From: Angiostrongylus vasorum
Taxonomy: Eukaryota; Nematoda; Chromadorea; Rhabditida; Metastrongylidae
DNA: 64,000 bases
Reading direction: 5' to 3'
Assembly (NCBI GenBank): GCA_018806985.1
Contig: JADANN010000434.1
Location: 1,240,001 to 1,304,000, forward strand
The position numbers and the translations under genes are program-made. Below the pieces are notes generated by a model, which was not told the origin of the DNA, did not search any database, and saw only the letters and a list, made by a program, of their open reading frames with translations. Shown piece by piece: positions 11,471 to 24,400 of the stretch (position 1 is its first letter; each line of letters starts with the position of its first letter).

Positions 11471-12368
11471 CTACCGTTGTGTCTCTACTGTTTCCACAGA
11501 TTGAATATCAACATCTTCGCCTATATGAATTGATTCGTGTGCTTCTCGTGGTTGCTCCACTTTTTCTGCTGTCTCTGTTTCTACCTCTTCACCAGACGAA
11601 GTGTGTTCATCTATTACCACGCTTTCTTCAACTATCTCAACATTCTCTATCGTCGCTCCTTCCGGAATCATTCTTTCGTCGACTATTTCCGCAGGTACAA
11701 GACCTTCTTCCGTCACCACCATAGCTTCAATTGATTCGCCTTCAACCATTAGAGGATGGTGATCAGCTACGATTTCAATTCCGAAGTCCTGCAAACAGGG
11801 ACGTTCAACTTCATGTTCTAGTATATATTACATTATAATATCCATAAAGCATGTAGCACTGACCGACTTAATATTCTGTAATAAACGTGGCTCATTTTTT
11901 TCAAGTAATATTCTCCACAATGCATCGAAAACAACATCATTACTGCTTGTGTTGAATGCATCCTTCGCAAATCTCCAAACAGCATCTTCGCGAGCAGAAT
12001 GGTCACCACCAATCACTACATTTCCAAATGGACGACCAGATTGAAACTGAAACAGCTATTTCAGCTTGAAATCACAATGTTATCTTTTTTATTTACTGTC
12101 TATTACAATTTTTTTTACGGCAAGGTATTATGTCTGATACAACCATAATGCTGAGATATTTGCAAAACTCCAGACCGCAGGTGTCTGCGGTGGGGATCGA
12201 ACATTCTACTACCCTTTCCGGGAGCTAACGCGTTCAACACTACACCATGAGGGTCCTTCGTTTCGCCTTTCTTTAAGCTAGTTTTTTGGTCTACCAATGC
12301 CATCAGCAATATTTCAGTTTAACACTTGATAGCGAGTCTTTGGAAAGGAAACAAGGTTTATATTTTTA

Positions 12369-12425
<57 letters not shown>

Positions 12426-15400
12426 TGCTTAACTATCACTAGAAACCCAACAACTATCTAGACAAAAAAAAGTATTGAAGGTAGCATCAACCTTTCGTAA
12501 AGGCGATCCAACAGCTTGTACGACTTCTTCTGTATGTGACACATCGATGGCACCACCGTCAACTATTCCCTCTGCACTATGTGTTGTAGCCTATTAAGAA
12601 GTGATTAAAAACGCCAAGATTTGCTAACTGAAACTGTATAGTAATGCTTCTAAAACTAGTAATTCGAAACAACAATACTTTAAAACACCCGAAATGACGC
12701 CTAGTTTTCGACAGCTAAATATATCCCTGGATAATTAAAACACCTTATGAGTTAAGGACTTGAAAAACATAGAACTGGGGTTGTTCTACCGTTCTACCTA
12801 TGATGACATGACTAAGATATTAATCCTAGATATGTCTGGAATATCAGCGATCAATCTGAGTAGATTACCGTGTACTCCTGAACGAAATTCCGCTTCTTCA
12901 ATCTCTTTACAGTTCAATATGAGCCCTTACGAATAAATAACCGAGAAAAATAAATCTTAAAGAGTGCTCGGGTCTTGTCAGCAAAGATCTGCAGAGCGTA
13001 GTGTATTCTGTTCAAAATGAGCTGATATGAATGAAATCAATCCTCGTCATCTCGAACGTGGTTTGAAAATCCGCAAGACTTCATCATTAGAAAAAAGCTG
13101 GGTGCCAATTCACCTACCATTTCTCCTTGTTTTTTCGCCTGCGCAATATCTGCTTGTAGCCAATCCGGGACATAATCCAGCTCTTCAATACCTGAGCTTT
13201 CCAACTTGATATCTACATATCTCGGATGCTCACGCCGTAGTTCTCGACGAATGTTGTACAACTAGAAATGCTCAAAAATTGCTTACATCTTCAAACATTT
13301 TAAAAAAATCAACCAAATATATAGGACTGTCAGCGATCTACAGAATGTCTACGGACAAAATGCGAGGAATAAACAGAACATCTGATGAATTGTGTACTAG
13401 TGAAGTTATAGCAAAGTTTTGTTCCAATGAGGACCTACCTGGTGAAAACAGTTCACTAAGAATGGAACTTCGTTAGTACATAATACTTTTCCATGACTAT
13501 AGAATATAATGCGTTAACCTGTTCAAGCTAATTCATCCGTTCTTTAGACGGTTGGCATATCACACATCTAGACCAACGAAACAACTTTTTAAAAATATGT
13601 CCTTACGTCCAGAACGAACTAAAACTATCCTAACCCAAACATTTCATAAAGTTAATGCCAAGAGTAGTAAAGGAATTTCGAATTGGTGAATGCCAAAAAA
13701 AGCATCTAATGGAGAATTCAACTTTACAAACCGATCGTGGAGCCACCGCATAGTTCATCTTGCTCGACAACATTTCAGCAACTTCAGAAGGTGAATGAGT
13801 GGCCAGTAGACGTCGCGCTTCATCACGAACTGACGGTGGAAGCCGCGTGTACAAGGCTTCAGATGTGATATTATTTCCATGAGGTACCTGATGCAGACGG
13901 TATTAACGACTGAGACAAGCAGTAGGAAATATATTAACGCAATCTTGGATTATTACTTACTGCCCACTCTTTTTAACGGCTGGGTACATTTCGAAATATA
14001 ACTTTAATGGTGCTGAGGTATTTGCAAACCTCCGGACCGCAGGTGTGTGCGGTGAGGAACGAACGCGCTATTACCCTTTCCGAGGCTAACGCGCTTAGCA
14101 CCACAGCATGCGGGTCCTTCGTTTCGCCTGTCCCTCAGTTAGTTCTATCGATCAATGCCATCAGCAATCACCCATCAGCGGAACTGATCTGGGGAGCCCA
14201 AATCGGCAATAAACCCAGTTAAGCTGACGCGGTAGTTATAACCACAATTTCGGCTTATTATTTACTGCCTGCTCTTTTTAATGGCATTTAATTTTAATGA
14301 AATCAACAAACTAATAAGGAGTATTTAATACAGACAAATAAAACAAAGGACTAAACGGCCACCCAGTAATCTGGTAATTTGACTTAGAAATCTACCGGTA
14401 AGTATTGCAAGAGAGATGGCATTAGAATACCTTTCCTCTTACCAAAAGAGATAGACGAAATATCAAAACGGCCTATACCTGTGTTGGCAAAGCCCCTTCC
14501 TCCGTATACCAGTACACAATCATAGAATGACCGATTTGTATACCAGCTTTTGTCAGGTAGATGACCTGGAATAATTATGCTCTGCATTACAGTAACTGAA
14601 AATATATGGAAGCAAAAAAGATGGGCAAGAATTCTTACTCTTTTCTTTAGGCGTGGTAACCTAGGTAATGTTGCAGCATAAATATGCATCTGGTAGTCGG
14701 TCCCTTGAGACCGCGACATCTTCATAACACGCAGTTGTCCTTCGCGATTTAGACCCAGTGAAATCTTGCTGGTCTTTGGGCGCCGGCACATAACGGATCC
14801 TTAATCATAACTCATATTCCTGCTCGTGAAGTAAATTATCTCCATACATATGGTTTTATAGTATTTCACAACAGAAGAGCAAAAACAAAGAAGATAGACT
14901 ACAGGAATTCTGTCATTTTAAGCATTGGAAATACGTTTCTTGAGCCAAAAATAAACTACTTCAACTCTTGTTTCCTATTTCCATCACGCTCTTCCTCTCT
15001 TATAACTTTCCAAATTGCAAACCTTTTCTGTCTATATAGTACAAGAAGAAAACCCACCGTCGCTCATTTGCATACTCTCTGACCATGGCGATAAAGCATC
15101 ACACGTCAGATTTCGGATGTCTACCTAGAAAAACGATATAATTTGCGTTTGTTCTTTTAAATCTTAAAAGACTTAAAATAAAGTACTCACTTCTCCACCG
15201 TCAATAAAAAACACGAAGCTACCTCGTGATGTTGTCATCGGTGGGAACATCGGCACCCGACTATTCAAACATGCCAAATTCTCGCTAAACACGACAGATC
15301 AATATAACAATTTAAAAGAAGAAGAAACATGTCCTCCAATGCCACATAAAAAAGAGTCCGTATGCTTATTCGACAAGGATAAAGGATAAAAGGATAAAGC

Positions 15401-18400
15401 GCTTGGCGTTGATCGATCCCTGAAGAATGCGTCATGCATTCGACTTCATTAAGCATTGTTGGAGGTGAATCAATGCGTATTTGCCCTATTCAGTGACTCG
15501 CGGTGGCCTATTGAAGTATCGAGGGAGTACTGGTATCCTCCCAGACAAGTCTGGTACCAATTTACCGACCCCGGAGGAATCGAGGGCTTGGTGGGCCTAC
15601 AGCGCGGGGATCGACCCCATGTGTATTGCAGGGCGCTTGCGACAACGGCGCTATGGATGCACCTTATAACTTCACAAGAGGACAAATTAATCGGTAGTTA
15701 GAAATTAAAAAATCGAAAACTGTAAACTGCTCTGAAGGAGACTATTCGGATAACAACAAACAACTAAAGCTCACACTAGACGTGGCTTGTTGATCAGATA
15801 GTGCAGCTGTCGATTACGATCATTTAAAAACTCCATATCAGACAGGTCAAGAAAAACAGAGCCATCTTCAGCCTGGTGAAGGCCCGAAGCAAACTGAAAA
15901 AAAATTTACAGCCACGTAAGATCAAAATCCTACATAACATTGGTATATTGGTGATGGACTGAAATACGTAACCTTCTCAACTATTTAATATAAGATATAC
16001 ACCCACCGACCAACTCTTACGAAAAAAACTCACCGGACTTTCCTTTTCAGATTCAGATATGTCAGATACATCGTCAAGAGTGTCGGCCATATCGATCTTA
16101 AAAGACGAAACGAAAGGTTATATTTATAACAACGAGTCAAACGTATCAACACAGTTCGATTTTGTCTTTAGATCAATACCTGTTGATTAGAAATGACAAA
16201 TGTAAGCAGACAAATATATAAATTCCAACTAAAAGACGAAGAAAAACATATTAAAAAAATCTCTCAATACCGCACAAAAACACCCACCACTGGTCGCCGT
16301 GGTTTTTGTCGCATGAAACGTTTAGAGTATGGCCCTCGAATACGCGGAACCGGACCCTCAGTATGGTAGTCGTACATAATCATCACATGGCTAATTATCG
16401 TACGTGTTTCTGTTTCCATCAGGTAAGCGATCTAAAACTTGTCAAAAATGACAACACGACCGAACCATATGCACACGTCATCCTATAGAATTATTGTAGT
16501 AGTCTGATTTGAAGCAATGACACTTTCTCTTTCTTCTAAATCTTTCCCTAGTAAACTCTTCCATGTAAATAAATAACACATTTTGGAATAATAAGACTAG
16601 CGCGTTCGTCCCTCACCTCGGACACCTGCGGTCCGGAATTTTGCAAATAATAATGCTGTTCATTTTTTTATTTACTGCCTTTTACAAGTTTCCACGGCAA
16701 GGTATTATTTGTGAAACAACCACAATGATGCTGAGATATTTGCAAAACTCCGGACCGCAGCTGTCTGCAGTGGGGAACGAACGCGCTATTGCCGCTTCCG
16801 GGGAGTAACGCGTTCACCACCACACGATGCTGGTGCTTCGTTTCGCCTGTATCTCATAATAATACTATTTTTTCGAAACAAATGCACTGATCCCATGAGT
16901 TTTAAGAAAGCGGTTTTTCTTTTGTCTTAAGCAATACAACTGCATCACCTGTTCCCATGTTAGGTGTCGAATGGCACAAATGCCTGTAAAGAGGCATGAT
17001 CCACGTGAAAAAACGCAAGTGAGGTCTCAGAAACCGACGAGTTCCACGTGAAACCACTCAGGTGAGGCTGCAGTGCTGGCCAGTAGCGTCCAAATGGACG
17101 AGCCAAACCGATGAGCTTCCACGTGTAACCACGCAGCTGAGCCTATAGTGTCGACCATACCGACGAGTTCCATGTGAAACCGCACAAGTGAGGCCGTATT
17201 GACGGTGAAACCAACATTTTCCACGTGAAACGACGCAGCTGAGGCGGCAGCGTCCGCCAAACCATTTTCCCCGCGAAACCGCGCGACTGCGGCGGCAGTG
17301 GCGTCCAAACCGTTGATTTCCACCCGGTGGACCATGCATTTATCGCAGTTCACGGTAGAGTAAAGCAAGTTTTCTTTTGGATAATCAATGCCTTCTTTGC
17401 TTATTTAGCTAGCACGAGTTTGGTATGAGACCTTTATTCGGTTAACGTTTCAGCGCCCTCGCCTTCTTCAGAGCCGCATTGATCCGAATCGATGGGCAAT
17501 AGCCCGTCGCTCTCGCATCGACTCGAATCCAGTGGATTAAGCTGCGTTAAAATGGAGAACTTTACTTAGCAGTGCCATTTTTCACAACGGATGTTTATCT
17601 ATCGCCGTCATCCACTAAGATGTTTTTTTTTATCGTTTGTTGCCGCATGGAGTCGCATCCTTCTGGGGAAATACTAGCATTCTCTCCAGTTTTTGAAGTC
17701 GAAACAATTCAGTTTGTGTTCAACAGTTATACGCCAGTACAAACAACGGTCCCATTGATGTTCGTTTTTGGAAACGTGTCCTTTTAGTCCTGAAAACGAG
17801 ATGTGTTATGAACATTTAAATAACAAGACCCGATTCGATTTTGAGTGCGACAGTTCGTCTTCTGAAGACATCGTGCTAGTGCTCTCTTTACTGTGGCCTG
17901 CTTTCTCCACGATCCGGAAGTATCACCCATGTTTCTAAGACATCGCGCGAAAGTTTATAAAACTTGTTCAGTTAATGCCAGGTTTGGTCTAGTTGGTACC
18001 AGTCCCACTCATAACAACGGTCAGCCATCGACGACGACAACAACAACAGCGACAACAATACCAACCTCGTATCAGCATAAAAAGATCAGGTCATAAAAAC
18101 AAATAAATAAATATATCGATTATTTATTAAAAATATTAAGCTTCAAAACTATCGATCAACTTATACACAATTGTGGTAATGTTACTTTAAAAGAAACTTC
18201 CGCAGTAGCAAATAAAAGCCGTGTTTTATGATTTACTCGCTAGAAATCCTTCTTCCATTCTTATTCTCGTATTACCTTTTTCCTCAGTCGTGTTTCTTTC
18301 GGATGTATACTGTACAAATGAACGAGATGATACGGGCTAGCCCTGTAGTCGCCATGACCAATTCGAAACAATCCGGTGATTTCATCAGTCTCAACCGGGA

Positions 18401-21400
18401 ACTTTCGGACTTTCGTACGGTAACAGGTCGGGTTCTCAGCTATAAATACAGTATTAGGCCATCTTGAATATGTGTAGTTCCATTACTCAATTCAGTACTA
18501 TTGAAAAACATTTCCTGGTACAAAAAGTTGCATTACATATTGCCTTTTAATATTTTGAATCCTCAAACGAGAAACTAAAGATGTCATATACAACACAAGT
18601 GAAATCAGCACTAAAACGCAACGTACGTGTTCCGTTTCCAGACCACGGCGAGAAGTCATCCCTATTAATATCATGGGGATAGACAATATTACCAGCTACG
18701 AAAAATACATACGCTCGAGCATTACGTACCAGAGGTGGATGTTGGGGTTTCGTATTATTAAGGATATCGTGATTTTCTACGAAATTCGTGTTTGCGATGT
18801 ACTGCAAGATTGTGTCCAAACTGCCCGCCAACCTCTTGTGTCTCACAGTAAGATAGACGTGACCACTTTCTAATTCACGAACACCATCGATGAACGGATC
18901 GCAATTTTCTTGTGAAGCCAGAAGATCCTCATCGAAATCTCCATCCCAACCACCATCTAAGCAATCCTCATGCATTTCTTCGAACTAAAACCCATTATTT
19001 CAATGGCACAAATCTAAATAGAGTAAAACCATTACTTATATTTTTCCATCTAAGGTGGGAAAGGAGTTCAGTCTCTAATTACAGAAATAACATATATCTA
19101 TAAGAGGTTGCGAACCTCTTCAATAACGACATGGAATGCTTCAGGATTCTATAAAAGGACTTTCAAAAATAAGCAAAATATCTGCCTTAGATCCTGCACA
19201 CCGAACACTTTCGGCTACGCTAATGAGACAACGGAAACACGAATCTAGTATTGTAGTACGTCATTAGTATAAAGCAAAACAACGAGTTAGATATTGCCTT
19301 ATGCTTCTGTGGTATCATACCACACTATCACACCCATAACAGCTTTCCTTAACATCAACCCCTATGGTCATACAGCTCATAGAAATTCCGCACAGAAATC
19401 TCGCTACAAGGATGACGAAATGATCGACATTTAACTACGTGCTGGGTTTTATGAAGGGAGGTTCTCATCACCAAACCTTCGTGATACGACTAGTCATGGC
19501 ATCGATCCAGTGTCCACCTAGTCGTTTTAAATGAGAATGACCGACCACTTCTCCTACTCCAGACATGGTAAAAGGAAATGATCACCATGAAATTCTGCTC
19601 ACCAGTGGTAACGATGTGCATTACACTGTCAACTGGGAGCATATTACAATGGTTAGAGATCTGATATTCACATATAGTAGCCAAACCATTCCACGCCCAG
19701 GGCCACCATGCCATCGGGAGCATGAATTATGGCACAACTGCATGAGCAGATGACTTCATATCCTATTTTCTTGCAGTTGGAATCCAAAACCATTAGCTTT
19801 CCGACGTCTTTTCTCGACATCTTTTTTTTTATTAAGGTAAGAAACTGCTATTACAAGAAACGTATCCCAGACCATCTGAACATCGTGGGACGATCACCCT
19901 GACCAGCAACTGTAACCGAATAGATGATTATCGCAAGTACTGCCTGATTTCCCCTATGAGTATTATCCTGTAGATAATAAGACCCTTAGATGCGGTCCAA
20001 TCGGCTTAACAAGTATCATTTGCACGAAAATTTTATAGTACGGTGGATCACATTGAAACTAGGTTTGGTCACAGGATTCGCCAAGTGACCATCATTAGCC
20101 CAAATTTGATGCTTCCTGTTCTAAAACTTGTTCAAAGAGCGCATCACAGCGTTGAGACAACACCATGCAGTCATCCCTCGTTGACGAACATTCATCTTAG
20201 ACAAGTAATCTAACCAATTGAGCAATCCTACGTGATGGCATATTGCAGTTGGAGTCGACAATTTTACTCGCGTTTTGCGGTGCCCATGGTACTTTGATTG
20301 AGATCTCAACCACGTTGAAGATTTCAGATTGATTCTCACTCATACCCTAGTGCAACATAATTCAACCATAGCGCACGCAGCACGGAACTCTTAAAGGATA
20401 TCGCCTACAAGATAACACGTGTTTATCGTTCGTATTTACAAAATGTGCTAGCAATGCCAATACCAGGATCCACCACCGTCGTGGTATCAAACTAGTCGCT
20501 TGATGACAAATCTCCCTCACAAAGGCGGCGACTGCCTGTGGTATTGACGACCTGGCGCAGACTTTGACCAGGCTGTCCTCAGGACTCCAGGGAACCACAG
20601 TGGCTAAACCAGCAAATCTCCGGAGAATGGAAATCATGCTGGGCCCACACAACCAGTGAAGACAGGCCATCCAAATATCCAAGTAGTAAGTAATGTACTA
20701 AAAGTGACATACGGACCGAACAATAACACCTGAAAGCTTCATCGACTATGAAAACACAGTAAGGGGAGATCCAGGTATAGAAATGCAAGCAATTGCCTTC
20801 CTATCGAACAAACTATTTCCGTAAGTTCTAGATGTACTACTACTGAAAACGTACCTCTCCTTGCGGTCCATTCACTGAGATATCATTTTCATCTGCTGCT
20901 TCCATAATTTCTTCCACGTCAACAAAATCGTCAGCAATGCTGCAAGCGCCAAAGATCCCACCAGAGTGCGTCTTCTCATGAGTGGATGACATAACATTAG
21001 AGTGACGTCCCTATACAATGGAATTAAAACGTACAAAAGTTACGCTTGTGTATGGAATGTACAGAAACCCACTGAGATTGGTGGACCAGGAACAGCAATT
21101 GAATTATCACGTAGAATCTCAGGAAGCGGACCTTCACGAATGTATTCGTACATAAAGCACACAATCCCCAGCACCATGCGATTGTTACGTTGAATGAAAA
21201 CCACCTGAAAATAGGCTTTACAGGCAGAAAAAAAAGATGGAAAAATTTAAGCAAACAAAAGCAACAACGAAGATGTTAGGACGTAAACTGCAATTTGGCT
21301 TGAATTTCGTAGAATACTAGGGAAAGCAGGGATGCCACTAATCTCCAGGATGGCGGAAGTCAAAGAGCTCATGAATAACCCATTATTAAGGCTCCAGACA

Positions 21401-24400
21401 ATGATTCAAGACCAAACGTGGATCAGAAGCACAAGAGTTCTGCTATGGGGAAACGACGCAAAAGTGTTCAGAAGATGAACACAGATGGTTCCAGTATTCG
21501 TACATATAGTCAAGCATGAATGTGATCGTATTTAGCACAAACCCAAGACTGTGTGAATTTCTATGTTGTGTCGTTCTGACAACAGAAAAGACAATGAACA
21601 GATTCAAAGTTATAACTAACCAATAACTTCCACATCGACCAAAACTGGATTGCTACCTACATGTTATTTGTGACTTAGAGAAGATAGGAAAATGTACAGC
21701 GGTAAAGACTCCATTTCACTCTATATTTTTCTTGATCACGGCTTTGCTACGACGGAAGTGAAGCTAAAACCCTTTACACGGACTACGAAAAAATGTGAAG
21801 ATGGGGGCCACACATTCTGGGAACTCATTATTGGCAAATTAGCGATCGAATACATACTTCGAAGACTCAGAGTTCCAGACAAGTAACCTCTTAATTGGTG
21901 GACCTAGATAGTGGATGCGAGATTTCAGTGACCACCTAGAACTCCCTTAACGAGGAAACACTTACCGACACGCCAACGAAGTTACTTGCACCACAAGCAA
22001 GAAGTATGAGCTAATGGGAAAAATTCCAGAGATGAGCGTACGGAAAGTAATAAAAGATTTTAATGACTGAAAAATCAGTGTTAGTCTAGCAATCATAATA
22101 CGTTATAGCCGGAGTGGGAGTTCTTCCCGTAAGACAAATGGGAGCGCTCTAGTCTAGGTATCCTAGGACTCCAGCGAGAATCGATTCAACTAGCATTCAA
22201 TGACATTCATAAACAAGATGGAAAACGCTCAAGTAGCAGTCAAACCAACGTGCGAAAAATTTGAAGTCGTTCGTGGATGAAGGATGAGAAGGAAACGAAT
22301 CGAATGCCAGAAGTGCTGAGATCCCCATAATTGTGAAGATGCGTCACGTAAAATAAAACAAGATACGGTATAGGGACCTTAGTACCACAGGAAATATATC
22401 CAAACAACAAAACATCGACTTAAATCTTCCACAACGGTAGCCATATGAGAACCGCATAGGGTCGGTAGATCTCATAAATCAACAGACTAACACCGATTCA
22501 GTGTGACATCAACACACCTGCGAACTACTAGAAGAAGAAGGAACAAATTCCATAGAGGTGAAAACATTGCGGAGAAGTAGAAAGTCAAGACAAGAACGGA
22601 GACCTTATTTTCAGTCCCTCATTGGCAGCATATTCCTCGCACGGAACCTATAGAAAAAAGGAGGGTGCTTGGCTGTAGATAAGAATTATCGGCATGACTG
22701 ATTCATGCACAGAGCGATCGCATCCTTACAAACAGAACAAAGACCACTCGACAGCATAAAAGTATAACACCTTACGTCCAACTACTATCTTTTCTTCAAA
22801 GGAGCCAATAGATTCTGAATTTTCAAAGAGCCAAACCCAGACTAGGAAATGCCTGAAAATCCGTGACACTGTGTCCAATATGCATAACACAGAGTAATAT
22901 GGATACATATACGCAGACAGCTTCTAATGAAGATTTTATGAAGATTTTAACGTTTGCCGTACTTTTAAACCATTGAGAACTTAGTAAGCGAGCCGTCCTG
23001 TGTTCTTAATGACATACAGCAATTTCGTCAAGCAGCAACTAGCTGAGAAGCAGACGATATGGTTAATATCAGCAATTGTAGCAACAGAACTGGAGGAGGG
23101 ATAAATGACTAACCCTCTTCCTCAATCGTGGACACCTCGCCAACACAGTAATGGTCTCGACCAGGGCCAACCCAGTCTGTTGCCAGTCCTGCTTTGTTAG
23201 CCGAAACACTCCTTCCGAATCCTGCGTTAGTGCACGCTTAACAGTACGAACGCGATTGTGCAGAGACGCTCCTAAGAGAGAAAAATGATAAAGCATGAAA
23301 TGAAATTTAGTATTAAACAAACGAGCTATTTCTAATCAGATCGGTGACCTTGAAAAAGTCCAGGGTGATAGACCGTCACCCGTATGGTGAATGTGGTCCG
23401 AAACAAGACTAGCAGGAGCAAAATGTACGAAGACACCACGCCCTTCGATCATTGGTGGTAGAAAAGGCACATGTGAATTCAAATACCCGGCTTCATCCCT
23501 AAATTAGATCAACAGATCATAAGAGATGTTGGTCGATCTCGAAATTCAAAAATGAATGTCAGCACTGAAACTATAATTAGGTTCAGTAGTTTCTTGCAAA
23601 GCAACTCACAAAAAATGTCGGATCATTAATGAGATACTTCAGTAACAAAGTCTTGTTATTCACCCATCCGACCTTTGAAGGATGCACCTTGAGAAATTTC
23701 TCTCCCCGAACGCCCGGCACAATGCCTTCGACGAACTAAAACTGATTTATTGTCTACGAATCAAATCAACGGTAAGGAACCATGAGAAATATATGGATCA
23801 AAAAAAACTTTCACAGGTTCATTATTTACTCAGGCTGATCAGCAACTGCATCAAAATCTTATTATGAAAAATGACTCACATTCTTGAATGAATGAACCTA
23901 TTAAATATTTGTAACCAATTGGGGTACTATAAAAATGCTACTTGCTTACATACAAGAAGTTCCTAAGTCAACTTGACGAGATGAAAAATTCTACTCCCTC
24001 CATGCTCCTCCTTTCATCCTCCTCTGATCAACTGCTAATAATTTGCAATGCAATGCTAAATGCAGTTCAAAGATGAAGCTTCGAAACATTCCGATCATCT
24101 TTTTTTACCACGTGACTTCGCTGAAGTACATTTACAACCTGCAACACAATCACTAGAAAGACCTAGCACATATATCTAACGAATGTTCATCCATGCATTT
24201 TACTGGAAGCTTTGCCGAATGCGAAGCGGATGAACTGCCGAGGTTATTTCGGGGTATCATCGATGGCCTTATCAAGGAAAACCTTCTTAAAGATAGAAAG
24301 GTGAATATACTCTCATAGAACAAAGTACGAGGAGTATATTCATTTATTTTTTGTTACATTTTATTTTACATGGTCCGACATCATACTTTGTGAATCCCAG

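Larger units (their letters stand above)
16034..18984 (-). other. Repeat module 3 of the AT-hook protein
   Basis: Here blocks a and b are fused in one 358-nt exon (18984-18627): FEEMHEDC, an acidic stretch, an ESGHVYLTVRHKR block, then PPLVRNARAYVFFVAGN and the INRDDFSPW element, ending in phase 1 at a GTACGT donor. Block c (18439-18276) is 164 nt, the same length as in module 1, and ends ETRLRKK. Block d (16431-16288) begins IAYLMETETRTI and has MIMYDYHTEGPVPRI. A 63-nt acidic exon (16096-16034) closes it. The 1.8-kb intron between c and d holds the 51-bp minisatellite and a Penelope-type terminal fragment. Confidence 0.68.

Noticed and set aside
17027..17368. The 113-codon minus frame over the minisatellite as an exon
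   Set aside because: Exons 18439-18276 and 16431-16288 join in phase with conserved module sequence across it, so including it would break the module. Kept as a repeat.
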